The notes: generated by a model from the sequence alone, not told the origin. A stretch of 64,000 bases of DNA from Siphonodentalium dalli (GCA_032622095.1 CP136061.1:56915301-56979300), one strand, 5' to 3'; positions 49,334-61,150 are shown, counted from the first letter of the stretch. A program made the numbers and translations.

Positions 49334-51217
49334 ATGGCGGGAGTGGTGGACTCACACATTGCGAGCGAACAAAACGTCGGCGATGAACCAGACGAGAAGT
49401 GTACCCCAGAAAAAACTATAATTGACGAAACATGTCCACAAAAGGAACACATATCGGTATATACATCCACACTCACAAACCATAACAAACTCCACACCAG
49501 ACGTCCTTATGAATGTGACATTTGTGGAAGAAAATTCTCTCAAGCTGGTAACCTTAAAGAACACAAGAAATTACATCTAAAAGAAAAAGAAATTCAATCA
49601 ACGTCTGGCAAACAAACAGAAGATGGTCGTTTACTATTTGAGTGTGACCTATGTAACAGGACTTTTAATTACCACCGTTCATTTAAACGTCACAAGTGTG
49701 ATAAATTATTCCAGGATAACAGAGAAACGTCAAATGAGACAAACCGCCAACACATGTGTGGCAGTTGTGGTAAATTGTTTAGCTCTGCGCGTGATATGAA
49801 GGTACACAAACGAATACATACTGGGGAACGTCCACACAAGTGTGATTTATGCCCGAAGTCATTTAACCAAACTGGGGCGCTAACACGGCACAAACGATTG
49901 CACACTGGCGAAAAACCGTTTGAATGTGAGGTATGTCAGAAATCATTCGCTGAAATGGCGACACTCAAAAACCACAGAAGAGTACACACTGGGGAAAAAC
50001 CGTACGTGTGTGACATTTGTGCAAAAGCATTCGCACAGTCTTGTAATCTCAAGCAACATAGGAAGTCTCACTTCAAAGAGAAGAAACTATCGTCACGCGA
50101 ACGAAACGGGAGACCAACTGAAGATGGGAAAAAAGTATACCAGTGCGGAGAATGTGGTAAAATTCTGAGTGATTTCAGCTCACTTAAACAACATACCAGG
50201 ATCCACTCTGGTGAGCGCCCATTTGCATGCACCATTTGCGAGATGAGGTTTACGCAAATTGGTGCCATGAAAAGACATGAGCGGACCCACACTGGCGAGA
50301 AGCCGTTCACTTGTGAAATTTGTGGGAAATCATACACTGAGGCAGGCACCCTTGTGATCCATGAAAGAGTTCACACTGGAGAGAAGCCATATGTTTGTGA
50401 AACGTGTGGCAAATCGTTTGCTTCCGGGTCCAACTTTTCAGAACATAAAAAGACTCATTTAATGGAGCCCCAAAAGCGCAAGAGAACTCGAAATACAATA
50501 CACATGTGTGATTTATGTGGGGGCACGTGTGCTGATTCAAAATCTCTTAAACAACACAAAATGATACACACCGGCGAACGCCCCCATTCGTGCGACACGT
50601 GTGGGAAGTCATTTAGGCAAATTACATCTCTGAGACGACACACACGAATACACACTCACGAAAAGCCATACGCCTGTGATTTATGTGGGAAGACATTTAG
50701 TGAATCAAGTTCGCTTAAAGTCCACAAGAGAAGCCATACTGGGGAACGCCCGTATGCATGTCACATATGTTCGAAATCCTTCACTCAAAACGGGAATCTC
50801 ACAGAACACAAGAAAATACATTTCTCCACGGAACCGTCGCAAAAGAGAGTGCGTAAACCCCGCCCAAAGGTTATCCGTGAACCTTGTGTTTGCGATATTT
50901 GTCAGAAACCATTCGCCGATTCGAATAATTTAAGAGCACATAGGAGAATCCACACGGGAGAGCGACCACACAAGTGCGAGGATTGTGGTAAAACATTCAT
51001 CCAATCTGGTGCTCTCTCGAGACATAGGCGTACGCATACAGGAGAGAGACCATATCCATGCACTATCTGTTTTAAATCTTTTTCTGAATCTGGCACCCTC
51101 TCGGCCCACAAAACCATCCATTCGGATGAGCGCCCACATGTGTGTGATGTGTGCGGGGTATCATTCCGTCTACTTGGTAACCTCAAAGATCACATGAGAA
51201 GAATGCACGCACTTTAA
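49334..51217 (+). CDS. C2H2 zinc-finger protein, 18 fingers (627 aa)
   Basis: This is probably a DNA-binding nuclear protein. Starting at the ATG at 49334 (A at -3 and G at +4, a strong initiation context) gives 627 residues. The frame is open upstream to 49103 and has weaker ATGs at 49193 and 49247, so an upstream exon or earlier start is possible. The N-terminus (residues 1-57) is acidic, with no KRAB, SCAN or BTB domain that I see. Residues 34-54 look like a dead finger with one Cys. Fingers have the form C-x2-C-x12-H-x3-H with TGE(K/R)P linkers. Finger 1 is at 61-81. Finger 2 (104-122) is degenerate, HxC rather than HxxxH. Four blocks of four follow at 142-246, 271-375, 392-496 and 520-625. 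Basic, NLS-like linkers lie at 380-387 and 504-512. The last finger uses H-x4-H. All fingers sit in one exon. A possible variant poly(A) signal, ATTAAA, is at 51372. Target genes and orthology are unknown. Confidence 0.92.
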   Translation: MAGVVDSHIASEQNVGDEPDEKCTPEKTIIDETCPQKEHISVYTSTLTNHNKLHTRRPYECDICGRKFSQAGNLKEHKKLHLKEKEIQSTSGKQTEDGRLLFECDLCNRTFNYHRSFKRHKCDKLFQDNRETSNETNRQHMCGSCGKLFSSARDMKVHKRIHTGERPHKCDLCPKSFNQTGALTRHKRLHTGEKPFECEVCQKSFAEMATLKNHRRVHTGEKPYVCDICAKAFAQSCNLKQHRKSHFKEKKLSSRERNGRPTEDGKKVYQCGECGKILSDFSSLKQHTRIHSGERPFACTICEMRFTQIGAMKRHERTHTGEKPFTCEICGKSYTEAGTLVIHERVHTGEKPYVCETCGKSFASGSNFSEHKKTHLMEPQKRKRTRNTIHMCDLCGGTCADSKSLKQHKMIHTGERPHSCDTCGKSFRQITSLRRHTRIHTHEKPYACDLCGKTFSESSSLKVHKRSHTGERPYACHICSKSFTQNGNLTEHKKIHFSTEPSQKRVRKPRPKVIREPCVCDICQKPFADSNNLRAHRRIHTGERPHKCEDCGKTFIQSGALSRHRRTHTGERPYPCTICFKSFSESGTLSAHKTIHSDERPHVCDVCGVSFRLLGNLKDHMRRMHAL

Positions 51218-53479
51218 ATAGGATCTCTCAGTGTGGCAAGCAGAGACAAGAAATGACATGCAAGTGAAATTTTTATTTGGCAAAATGTGTGATATTTCAA
51301 AGCAAACTCCAATAAGCGTAGCTTGAGGTGCCTTTAATTGGATAGTGGGGTAGAAAAGTGTGTATATAGAAATTAAAGTTATGACAGAGGATTACAACTT
51401 ACTGTATGTTGTTGATAGTATTAGGGGTGAGGGGAAATTCATGGCTTATATAACGCGCGCAGTAGATACATGGTTTGAAAGACCTTCACGGTCTGAACTA
51501 ATATGTACATATTTTAGTTCCATTTATCAGACGATAATTGTTAAATACGGGTTGTCCCAGTCTGGAGTAAACTACATACCCACATATTCACCAACTGTGT
51601 TTATTTTATAAACCGGGTAGTTGATTTGGTAGCGGCTGAATACACAATGTAGTAATGTACCTTCGCTAAATTTTGCTGCATACGCATTGTGGCTGGCGAT
51701 CAGCATTAGTAGTAAATCTATGAGCTCCGTCAAATCCACTTGATTTGATAGACGTGTGCCGCGGCGATGTCTATATCCGATCGACCAGCACAGATACATT
51801 CGCCTTGATTGTCGCCCAGTATAAACTACCTGGACTATATATAAACTCAGCTGGAAAATACGAGCCCTGATGTTTGTCTTAGTGGTTGTTTATGAGGACA
51901 TAAAATGTTAATTGTACAGCGTTTTATTAGAAATCTATCGTTAAAAAAAACAACATTAAGTGAAATATGTTCAACACGAGGGCTCGTATTCACCAACTGG
52001 ATTTATAAATAGTCCAGATGTTTTTACCGGGCGAAGCTCAATGCGAATCTATATGTGGTCGTCGATCGGATACACTTCGCCGCTGGATATGATTACCCAT
52101 ATAATCAATACGTCGCAGTGCGTACATGTTAAATATGAACTTCTGTAAAATAAATATACCATCAACAAGTACATGTAAAGTATATCAACTTTGTCCTTAA
52201 TGATATTATCAATGATTCTTTTCGAAACATATATTTGTAAACACCACTGTTGCAGCCACATTACGGATAAAAATTAAATTAGTTCAAATACGTATATAGA
52301 TAGAACGACAGAAGTGTATCTGTATTGCACGAGTTTGTTGTAACACAATGGTAACACGAGAACCTTAGATTCGAGTTGTATCTCACGACATGACAAACTA
52401 CTGAAATAACGTTAAGCCAAACGGAAAAAAGAGCTTTGTTTCCTCTAATGGGTTTAAAAAAAAATTCAGGCAAGTCCCGTCTTAGATTATTATATTCTAT
52501 ATTCTTTTCCACAAGGCCTTGTTGATTATTCATATGAGTTGTAATGAGGCAAGACATGCCTAAAATGGCAGGTTTTTTAAGTGTACAAAAAAAGGCCATT
52601 TAAACTTACATATATTAATATAATGTATAAAAATAATTATAAAAAACAGGTTTGGACTAAAATAATTGAATTACCCGTGCGAGATCAAGATATATATTGT
52701 TGACAATTTGCTGTACATACATGTATATGTAACAGAATGTTTGCATAACACTCCGTTCAACATGCGAAATAGCGCGCTATTGGAGAATAACTTATAGTGA
52801 AAATAACAACAAAGTCGATGTATTTTTGCCAGGTTCTACTTGGTAGTGATGTATTTACATGCAGACCTTTATTATTTCGCATATCGATCTTCGAAGGCAT
52901 GAGGCCTTAAGTCTGCTAATTTATTTATTTGCATATCGAGCCATTGCAAACATTTTATTTCTGTAACTTGAATATCTGTTATGCCGTACCTTTTACATTT
53001 CAATAAATTATCCGACAAACGTCCGTTTTATACGTCAAACACGCAAAACTGATCTCCTAAACGTTATCAACAACTTTTTGACGATCCTTTCTGAAAATAA
53101 GTTCTAAGAAATGCAACCGCGAATTTTGGGAATGGAATGGATAGTTCTCCTATGTAAGATAGGGACATCTCAATGTGCCATTCAATTCTATACATGGTCA
53201 TTTCGATAAGAAATGATAATTTAGTGGAGTTGATTAGTAATAGAATTGTTCACATCGTGACTAAAGCTTGACATTTTGCACATATGCACATCTTCAAACA
53301 CTAATTAAATATTAAGAGTTGGAGCCACGCTGAAATTTTGCTTTAACTCCTCTTTTAACAGCTTTTAATGGGTTTTCCGAATTTAAAGAGTTTCGTGATT
53401 AATTAAATTATTAAATGTCAAAATTAATCTTAGCATAGAATCTGCGTTTTTAAATTAGGCTTATGCAGTAAGTACGACT
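51218..53479. other. 3' flank of the zinc-finger gene, no further gene
   Basis: Probable 3' UTR at first, with candidate poly(A) signals ATTAAA at 51372 and AATAAA at 52149, neither of them certain. The rest is AT-rich with featureless short frames. Confidence 0.4.
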
Positions 53480-54440
53480 CTGCGAAATATAGTGGCACAT
53501 TTTTAGGTCGAAATTGGAACTCCCCGTCCAAGATGGCAGTAAAATTGTAGCAGTAAGTGGTTCGGAAATGTGACTTTATTTTGTATTGTTCATGTTAACT
53601 GATGACTGGAGCAATGAAATATGCCATTCCTGTGATCCCAGCCCCTTCCGACCCCTCAATAATTCGATTTTACAGAACGCGGTATGAAATTTCACCAAAA
53701 ATCACCATTGGGATTCGAGTCACATTTCAGCAAGAAATGATCAGAACTGTGAAAAGTAATTGAGGCATACCATTACACATGAATATTTCACTCAATGGAA
53801 CTAAAATTGTCACCTTGGCTAAAATGGCTGTCAAAATGGCGGCGAAAATATGGAAAATGGTAAATAGTATCTCATCGTGCCGTGCAATCGCTTAAAAGTT
53901 GTGGGTGATGAATAAAATAGGCTGTTCTATATACATTGAACATTTCGATGCATCTTGGATAAGTGTTACTATTACTTTACCAAAATTATTGGAATTTTCT
54001 CTCAAAATCGGCAAAAAATAACTTTCAGGTTTTCAAGTAATATGAAACTGTCTTTGGTAGTTATTGTTTTGATCCGTTTTAAATGCGTCACACATATGTG
54101 TTTTCAGAAAAATATACCCAAGCTGGCTTGCAGAATGTCCACAAAATTTGGTAGAAAAGTTGATATCAAATATATCTCGGACATTATTATCTGCTATTCT
54201 GTAAAGGTAGCACATTGTGATTATCTTGGTTATTAAACATGTTACTTAATCAATTGACACATAATTGTTCTATTCTGGTTGTCCGAGTACCTTATGCGGA
54301 ACGACAATTTCATTTTAGATCATGCAGTATGTAATTTTGCCGAAAACTTCTTAGATGATTCTGGTCATGATTTTGAACGGCAATGACTAGAAATCTGAAA
54401 ATGAACTGAGAGGGGTGGCCTACTCTGGCCCAATAACATG
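53480..54440 (+). repeat. Dispersed repeat E, most complete copy (~0.95 kb)
   Basis: Bases 53480-54240 match 43200-44000 in inverse orientation, and 54290-54440 resembles 40640-40790. Internal patches are ATGGCTGTCAAAATGGCGGC and TGAACTGAGAGGGGTGGCC. No terminal repeats or coding sequence are visible. It may be a fragment of a larger element. Confidence 0.6.
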
Positions 54441-54779
54441 TGTAACCATTATAGGTAAGTGTGTGTCAGACCAGATAACACGTCTATCGGGGCATGCGTT
54501 CTCGCAACTGAATGACGGAGAACAACTTAGATTAATGCAGTGGCAGGTGGGCTAGATGGCATTTTAGAAAGTCAAACAAGGAGATTAGTGAAAAACTGCT
54601 TAATAACATCAAATTCTGGGTCATTGGAATCAAGATTGATTGACTAATGTCAGGTAAACCGTTTCTTCCACTGTGCATATAAAAGGCAACCAAGATGGAA
54701 AACTGTCGGACATTACCTCCCAATCGGTTAACATATACTTTAGTTATTGTGGAAAGTGATGGCCACCAAAGGTCCAAAT
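54441..54779. other. Spacer
   Basis: I see no recognised content between repeat E and the minisatellite. Confidence 0.35.
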
Positions 54780-55990
54780 GTATAACTCACCCATTACCAT
54801 ACAATCATGTTACATATACCTAAACACCACACAAATGACCATGTGGCCACTCGCATTATACACGTACGCCTCACCCATGACCACACAACCACACGTAGGT
54901 TTACCCGTAAACCACACTCATTACTATACAGCCATCAGTCACCATTCAAGTACACCAGATATACTCCTACACTTCACCCATTACCATATAGTGACTGTAT
55001 ACATATTCACCATATTCGTGATCATACAGCCACTTCTTGTATATATATTCGGCGATTATTCGCCTCACCATTGGCCACACAACCACTCCCAGTCTGACTC
55101 CCTGTATATCTAGTTGTCACACCCATGGCCATATATCCACTCAATATATACATATACACTGCAACCATAACCATATAGTCACTCCGGGTATATATACACC
55201 TCACCAATGACCATACAACAATTTGATATATACCAATGCCCCACACTCATGGCCATTCACACACTCCAGGTTTGAATATACTCTTCATTCAAGACAATTC
55301 AGCCACACACTGTATACATGTACCCATACACAACATTCGTGGCCATACAGTCACTCCTTGTTTACAAATTCAACTCACCATTGGCCACACGATATATACA
55401 TATTGGCCACATTCATTTCAATATAGCCAACCAATATATACCATGTGCATACACACCCCACCAATGCATATTATAGAATCACTCCAGGTATACATCAACA
55501 CCTCATCTTTGACCATATAGCTTCTAGATATGGAAATACAACGCGCAGCACCTCACCATTGGCCATACAGAACTATTCGTCACACCATGACAACTATACA
55601 CCCCACTCATGACCATAGAGTCAATCCAGGTATACGTATACACCTCACCAATGGATATATCAATACTCCGCAAGACCATTCGTACACTCCACATTTGCAT
55701 ATACACCTCGATAATTCAGCAACTCGATGTATACTCACACACTCCAGTCATGACCATACAGCTACTCCCTGTATACCTATACATCCACTCATATACAACA
55801 TGACCACAAGGGCACTTCATATATACCCACAGGCCACCAATGACCATCCAGCTATACTCCAGGTGTGCATATACACTTCAACAATCATGACCGTACATTT
55901 ATTCCATTTACACCTATATGTACACCAAAGGTACGCACGTATATCCCACACATGACCATAAGTCAATCGTTATACATTGTATACATAAAC
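54780..55990 (+). repeat. 1.2-kb degenerate ATGACCATA minisatellite
   Basis: Irregular units of about 40-55 bp carry TCACCCATGACCATACAGCC, ACTCC.GGTATA and TATACACCTCACC. At least 20 units are present, with spacing drifting between 43 and about 55 bp. The same consensus occurs inverted at 30060-30335 and 26850-26935. The His/Thr/Tyr-rich frames in it are by-products. Confidence 0.85.
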
Positions 55991-56107
55991 AACACACATA
56001 TGACCATGTAGCTATGTTTCCATTTTTTATCATTATTTCTTACATTGTTAACCGTTTTTTTTTTTCATTTTTCTCGCATTTTTTACCAATTAAAAAAAAA
56101 TTGTGTT

Positions 56108-56182
56108 AGGCCATGCATTCTCTTACATATGCGGGTCGACTCACATACCGTATATAAGAGAATGCAAGGCACGGGATTTTCG
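56108..56182. mobile_element. Family A hairpin fragment
   Basis: GCCATGCATTCTCTTACATA ... GTATATAAGAGAATGCAAGG is a decayed version of the 69-bp hairpin at 20643-20711. It is followed by GGGATTTTCGCAA, also seen after the fragment at 44.6 kb (GGGTTTTCGCAA). That shared flank defines a subfamily different from the complete 20.6-kb copy. Confidence 0.7.
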
Positions 56183-56464
56183 CAAATGCCGTTGAGATTG
56201 AGTAGCCGCAATAGTGCGCTCGTGCATCGTATCGAATCACATATATACATAACTGACCCTGATTATGATAGATCAGTGTCGTATTGTTGATAAAGAGTTC
56301 ACGAACCAGGCTCGGTTTTGTAATTAACTTTTGTTGTGCATCTAAATACAAAGAACACGATTGTTAGGCCAGGTTTTGATGGAACTGGCGACTGTTGATA
56401 CAACTATCGAGCTTTGATGTAAAATCGCCGGCTTTTGGTGTAAAATCACCAGTCGATTTTGAAC

Positions 56465-57400
56465 ACCTTTGACGTATGTCAGAATGAATTCAATCTGGAG
56501 TCTGACCATGTACAAGAGGACCAACACCGGGGATCGGCCATACGAGTGTAACATGCGTAAGAAGGAATTCGGTCATATCTGGAGTATAATAATGCAAAAG
56601 AGGACCAACATCGATTATCGCCCATACGAGTGTGACACGGAATTCAGTCATATATGGAGTCTGCCAATAGATGCGAGAGGACAAACACCGGTGATCGACC
56701 ATACAAGTGTGACGTGCGTCAAGAAATTCAGTCTTATCTAGAGTCTGACAATGCATAAGAGGACCAACACCGGTGATCGACAATACGTCTGTGACCTTTG
56801 TCAGAGGGAATTCAGTCATATCTTGAGTCTGACAATGCATAAGAGTGCCAACACCGTTGATCAACCATACGAGTGTGATGTGTGGCAGAAGGAATTAAGT
56901 CATAGCTGGATTCTGACAATGCAGAAGAGGACCAACACTGGCGATCAACCATACGAGTGTGACGTGTCAGAAGGAATTCAGTCTTATTTACCTGGAGTCT
57001 AATACGAGTGTGATGTGTGTCAGAAGTAAATCAGTCATATATATAGTCTGACAATGCATAAGAGGACCAACATTCAGTGATTCAGCATACCTGGTAACAC
57101 AAGGTAATACACACCGACGGTCGCCCATAAGAGTGTGACGTGTGCCAGAAGGCATTCGGTCATACCGCAAGGATATCGAAGCATGAGAGAGATTCCACAC
57201 AGGCAATCGACCATACGAATGCGACGTGTTTGTTAATTAGCCTATTACGTCGACGTTTCTAAGAATTGAGTTGAGACGTGTCGGAAGGTGTTTATGATCA
57301 GTCCGGAAACCTTGCATTAATATGAAAAACCACACAGGCGATCGCCCATACGAATGTGAAGTTTTTCAAAAGGCTAACAATACATGGATAAAGATACCAC
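56465..57400 (+). pseudogene. Decayed tandem C2H2 zinc-finger array
   Basis: About ten finger-sized units (84-bp period, with indels) read RPYECDVCQKEFSHIWSLTM then HKRTNTGD. The linker TGDRPYEC and the FSHIWSL helix distinguish it from the gene at 49-51 kb. In most units the second zinc-binding His is Asn (KRTN, AAC for CAC), several lack a Cys (CDVWQ, CNMRK), and frameshifts and stops break the array (near 56640, 56745, 56960, 57002, 57235). It cannot encode a working finger array. A remnant ending TGDRPYECEVFQKA lies at about 57335-57380. Confidence 0.88.
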
Positions 57401-59339
57401 CACCAAACGCATAATCGATGTGAATACAAAGAACGCATTCCACAAAATTAGCATTTATATCAGGAAGAAAGATTACTTTCGTTACGAAATATGAGAAGAT
57501 ATTTGTCTAAAATCTCGATGTCTTAGATAGCTCCTTGGTGAATTTCACTCACTGTTGACGATTCCGCACCGCCTCACTGATACATTCTCCAGACCTGTAT
57601 ACACCCAAGAGTACACTGCATATTATTGTCAACTTGGTATATATCGTGCGTATATATACGTTCGCCATATACAAATGTAAATCCATTTGTAATGTACATA
57701 TTTCTAAGACTACTATACTAGTTTGCTTTTATATCTTTAGATAATCAAAGTTTAACGCAATAAAGGCCCGTCTGATACAGCACATTTGTATTTTCCAAGG
57801 GGAGGTCGATGGAACTAAAATTGCTAGTTCGTCGTATTTTTTCCGGTTGAAATGGTTATCTGTTTGGTGGGCGATATGTTTATTGTATGCATATAAATAT
57901 AAGTCGATTGCGAGTGAAATAACCACATACACATAAGGTAAATATTATGTTCATTCAAAGCCATTTGTCTTTTCTCCCGACACGATCCAGATACCTGCAT
58001 GTAACATGCAGAGCCAGAGTAATTATATTTTTCTATTTGACACAAGCTTTTTAAATACATGTTTCGGTCTGTAGTTTAAAAGATGAGGTCGGAAACAGAT
58101 TATTGACTTATTTATGTACCAAGCGTGTATGTAATCGTTTATATATAACGTTGTGTTAATACAGCATTTCTCTGGAATGACTATATAGTAATTAATTCTG
58201 GGGGTTGTTTGCAATGGAGATGGTTCGCAGCGGTCTATGTCCGTGGAATGCATGTATCATTATAGTCGGTGCTGCACCATGGTTCTAAATTATTGATTCG
58301 AACAAATCTACAGGTGATAAACTGAACCCGGGTATTACCGTGATAAGAATAGACATATACACATTACTAGCATTTGTCAACAGACCCATTTCCCAAGAAG
58401 TCGATAACCAAATGCTAGTTAGCCATAGCGATTACTCTGTAGCTGATAGCAAGGAAATAGTTGCATTGGTGGTTGATGTAGGCTACCTGGTGCTGTTGAT
58501 GACATAAATGCGATTACTTCCAGAAAATACTAGAGTGTTTGTAAATCCTGCTCATTCACACACCCCGAATCGATGCGTCCAACGAAATATTTGTAGAGCA
58601 TATATATGAGAAAGATAAGTGTATCTAAAATCTCGTGTGATATCTAAGATTTCGCAAATTAGCTTAATGAGATAAGAATGCGGCTGTATAAACGCGAGAT
58701 GATTTCCCGAAATGAGGATAAAACGATATAATAGACCATGGGGCGTTTCATTTCAGTACGCTCGGCTACAACGAGTAAATTACCTTAGGTAAAAGTGAAT
58801 GGAATTATTTTTAGTGACCGGAGTAATCTAAAAATAATATAGTTAAAACTGCAAGCAAAACATAATTTTTTATTCAGGAAATTTGACAAAATTCACACTG
58901 GGCTTGTCGAACGGACGAAGACTTAAGTAAATGAGCAAAAATATCTGATATTCACAATGAAACTAACGAGAATTTTGACTTTTATCGAACAAGCAAAATA
59001 CCTAATTTTAGAACAACCTTGACCCTAAGTATCTAAAACTTTGGATAAATAATTTTAACTGTCATTCAATTGAATTATATATTTCTGAATGATATATTAC
59101 ATATTTATGACATATTATTAAAATTTAAATTCATTTAATCCATTATATAAATATTTTCCGGGTGCTTTCTCAGTAGACAACCGATCTTCGCGCGGAAAGT
59201 GACGTCACATTACTATACTCTCGAAATTACACCACCTCGGCCGTTGGTGTAGCCAGCGTACTCGGAGTATTTAATCTGAATTTACGCCCGATCATTCCAT
59301 TAATTGCCCATTGTAATTTCAGTACTCGTTGTAACTGAG
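57401..59339. other. 1.9-kb stretch with no recognised gene
   Basis: No domain or clear repeat was recognised, although the part from about 58700 (GAGGATAAAACGATATAATA) faintly resembles the ~320-bp repeat that follows. Confidence 0.4.
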
Positions 59340-59492
59340 CGTAATGCATTGAATCGCCCCTATAGTCACGCGTGTGTTTGCCGGTTACCATGGAGGTTCA
59401 TGGGATCAAATTAATGATACACTAGGTAGAACATCAGTTTGAACAAATGTAATGTAAACATAATAATCTGAACGAATAATAATAATAGATTG

Positions 59493-59937
59493 TTAAAGGT
59501 ACTCAATCCGATTCGATGGTTCCCATATCATCAGTTTCCAACAACCACAATTTCTTTTAAAATGCGGCTTCAGTTATCAGAATCGATTAATTGCCCAAAA
59601 ATAATGCTAACCACAGTCAACTGTAGTATAAAATTGCCCAAAACCTGTTATTTATCAACATTTTGTTAAACGAAATTTTGCCGGTTTGTCAAATATCTGA
59701 CACAAAAAAGCCACTTGATTTTAGAGTTATCCATCTTTATCCGCAATTTGGTCTTCTCGTCGACTTTAACTGGGCCACTATTTATTCCAGGTGGTGAAAA
59801 ATAATAGATTTTAAAAATCGATATCTGATCACTCTGAGCTGTGGTGGCTAGGTTCCTAGACTCAAATCATATATTATTTACCCCCGAACTAAATAAATAG
59901 TAATTGAGGGGCATTTAATCGGATTGAGTACCTTTAA
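59493..59937. mobile_element. Family C: complete MITE with TTAA duplication
   Basis: TTAA (59493) + AGGTACTCAATCCGAT is mirrored by ATCGGATTGAGTACCT + TTAA (59937), with about 20-bp inverted ends and a total of 445 bp including both TTAA. It is inserted in copy 1 of the ~320-bp repeat; copies 2 and 3 lack it. The second copy of the family is at 38863-39310. It has no coding capacity. The TTAA duplication suggests mobilisation by a piggyBac-type enzyme. Confidence 0.88.
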
Positions 59938-60048
59938 GTATGTCATCATCTACACATTACACACGCGTATGATCGATGTCATCAAGAGGAGCACGATACG
60001 TTTCTGTATGTTTCTGTATGATTTTTGAAATATCAGGTTACAGGTCAA

Positions 60049-60523
60049 TTAAAGGCCCACTTAATTTTCGAGTGTCCGATTATTTTTTGTATAGTGACTT
60101 GATATACGGTTTTAATAACAATCTATGCCATAAAATATGATTAAAATACTATAATTCATCACTATTTGAAACATCTGTGTCTCAGAAAATGCCCACAGAG
60201 AAATAGAAAACTGCTGAAGACTTCCCTCCTATGGCACCCAGAATGCAACATAATTCAAACTTTTTCAATGAAAGGGGAGGAACTCTATCTTTAATATATA
60301 GAGTTATTCCCCTTGCATTGAAAGAAATACTGATTTTTACTTCAATCTTGATGACAAAACGCGTTGGAAACTCAACAAATACAACATGTCTACATTGTAT
60401 TACACCGGATACTACTAAGTTGATAATACAATGTTTTGGAGCTTCCTCTTTCAAATGGTATATAATATGTCATATATTTTATATAAAGTAATCTGGGGGT
60501 TCGAAAATTAAGTGGGCCTTTTA
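60049..60523. mobile_element. Family D: MITE flanked by TTAA/TTTA
   Basis: TTAA (60049-60052) + AGGCCCACTTAATTTTCGA is mirrored by TCGAAAATTAAGTGGGCCT, ending at 60519 and followed by TTTA (one mutation from TTAA). A central hairpin lies at about 60262-60328. It sits at the end of copy 1 of the ~320-bp repeat. A second, inverted copy is at 22950-23397. No coding capacity. Confidence 0.85.
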
Positions 60524-61150
60524 GAATGCTTCTGTAAATTCACGGAATGATTCCATAAAATATGGATACAACGATATAATATGCCATGTCTCGAGCGTGT
60601 GTTTGCCGGTTATCGTAGTGGTTCCTGGTCCCAAAATGAATGATACGTTCGGTTGAAAAAACGTAATGTAATCGTAATTAGAACCTGAATGAAAGAATAT
60701 AAATAGACAGGCAAATGTACCATCATATACACCTGTCACACGTATATAGTGGATTCCACTATGAAAACGATACGTTTCTGTAACAAGCTGTCTGATATTT
60801 AAATTCTCAGGTAACATAGTGATCTCATAAAGTGGCTTGGTCAAGAATTTTTATGTATAGTCAGGAGATGAGCTAAAGGAATAGGGATACATCTACACAA
60901 TATACCATGTCTCAGGCGCGTGTTCGGTGGTTATTGTGGTGGTTTATGGCTCCAAAGGTAATGACATATTAGGTTTATTGTAAACACAATTAGACCCTGA
61001 CAAATTTAAAGAATATAATTAAATTTGTAAATGGGGACACAACATACATATGTCACACGTATATGGTCGATGAGAATAACCTATGAAGTTCCCGTCTACA
61101 TTTGTTTTCTTCTAAGGAGCCAACATTTTCACGACAGCTACGCCGATATT

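Larger units (their letters stand above)
59340..61150 (+). repeat. ~320-bp tandem repeat, three copies, the first split by two insertions
   Basis: GCGTGTGTTTGCCGGTTA.. appears at 59370, 60595 and, diverged, at 60918. Each is followed by a GGTTC.TGG segment, AATGATAC and CACACG.TAT, ending near GATACGTTTCTGTA. The second and third copies are 323 bp apart. The first to second spacing is 1225 bp. Subtracting the two elements (59493-59937 and 60049-60523) leaves about 313 bp, which explains the difference. The unit encodes nothing recognisable. Confidence 0.8.

Noticed and set aside
54780-55955. His/Thr-rich frames, for example 55530-55955
   Set aside because: They lie entirely in a degenerate minisatellite and overlap in several phases.
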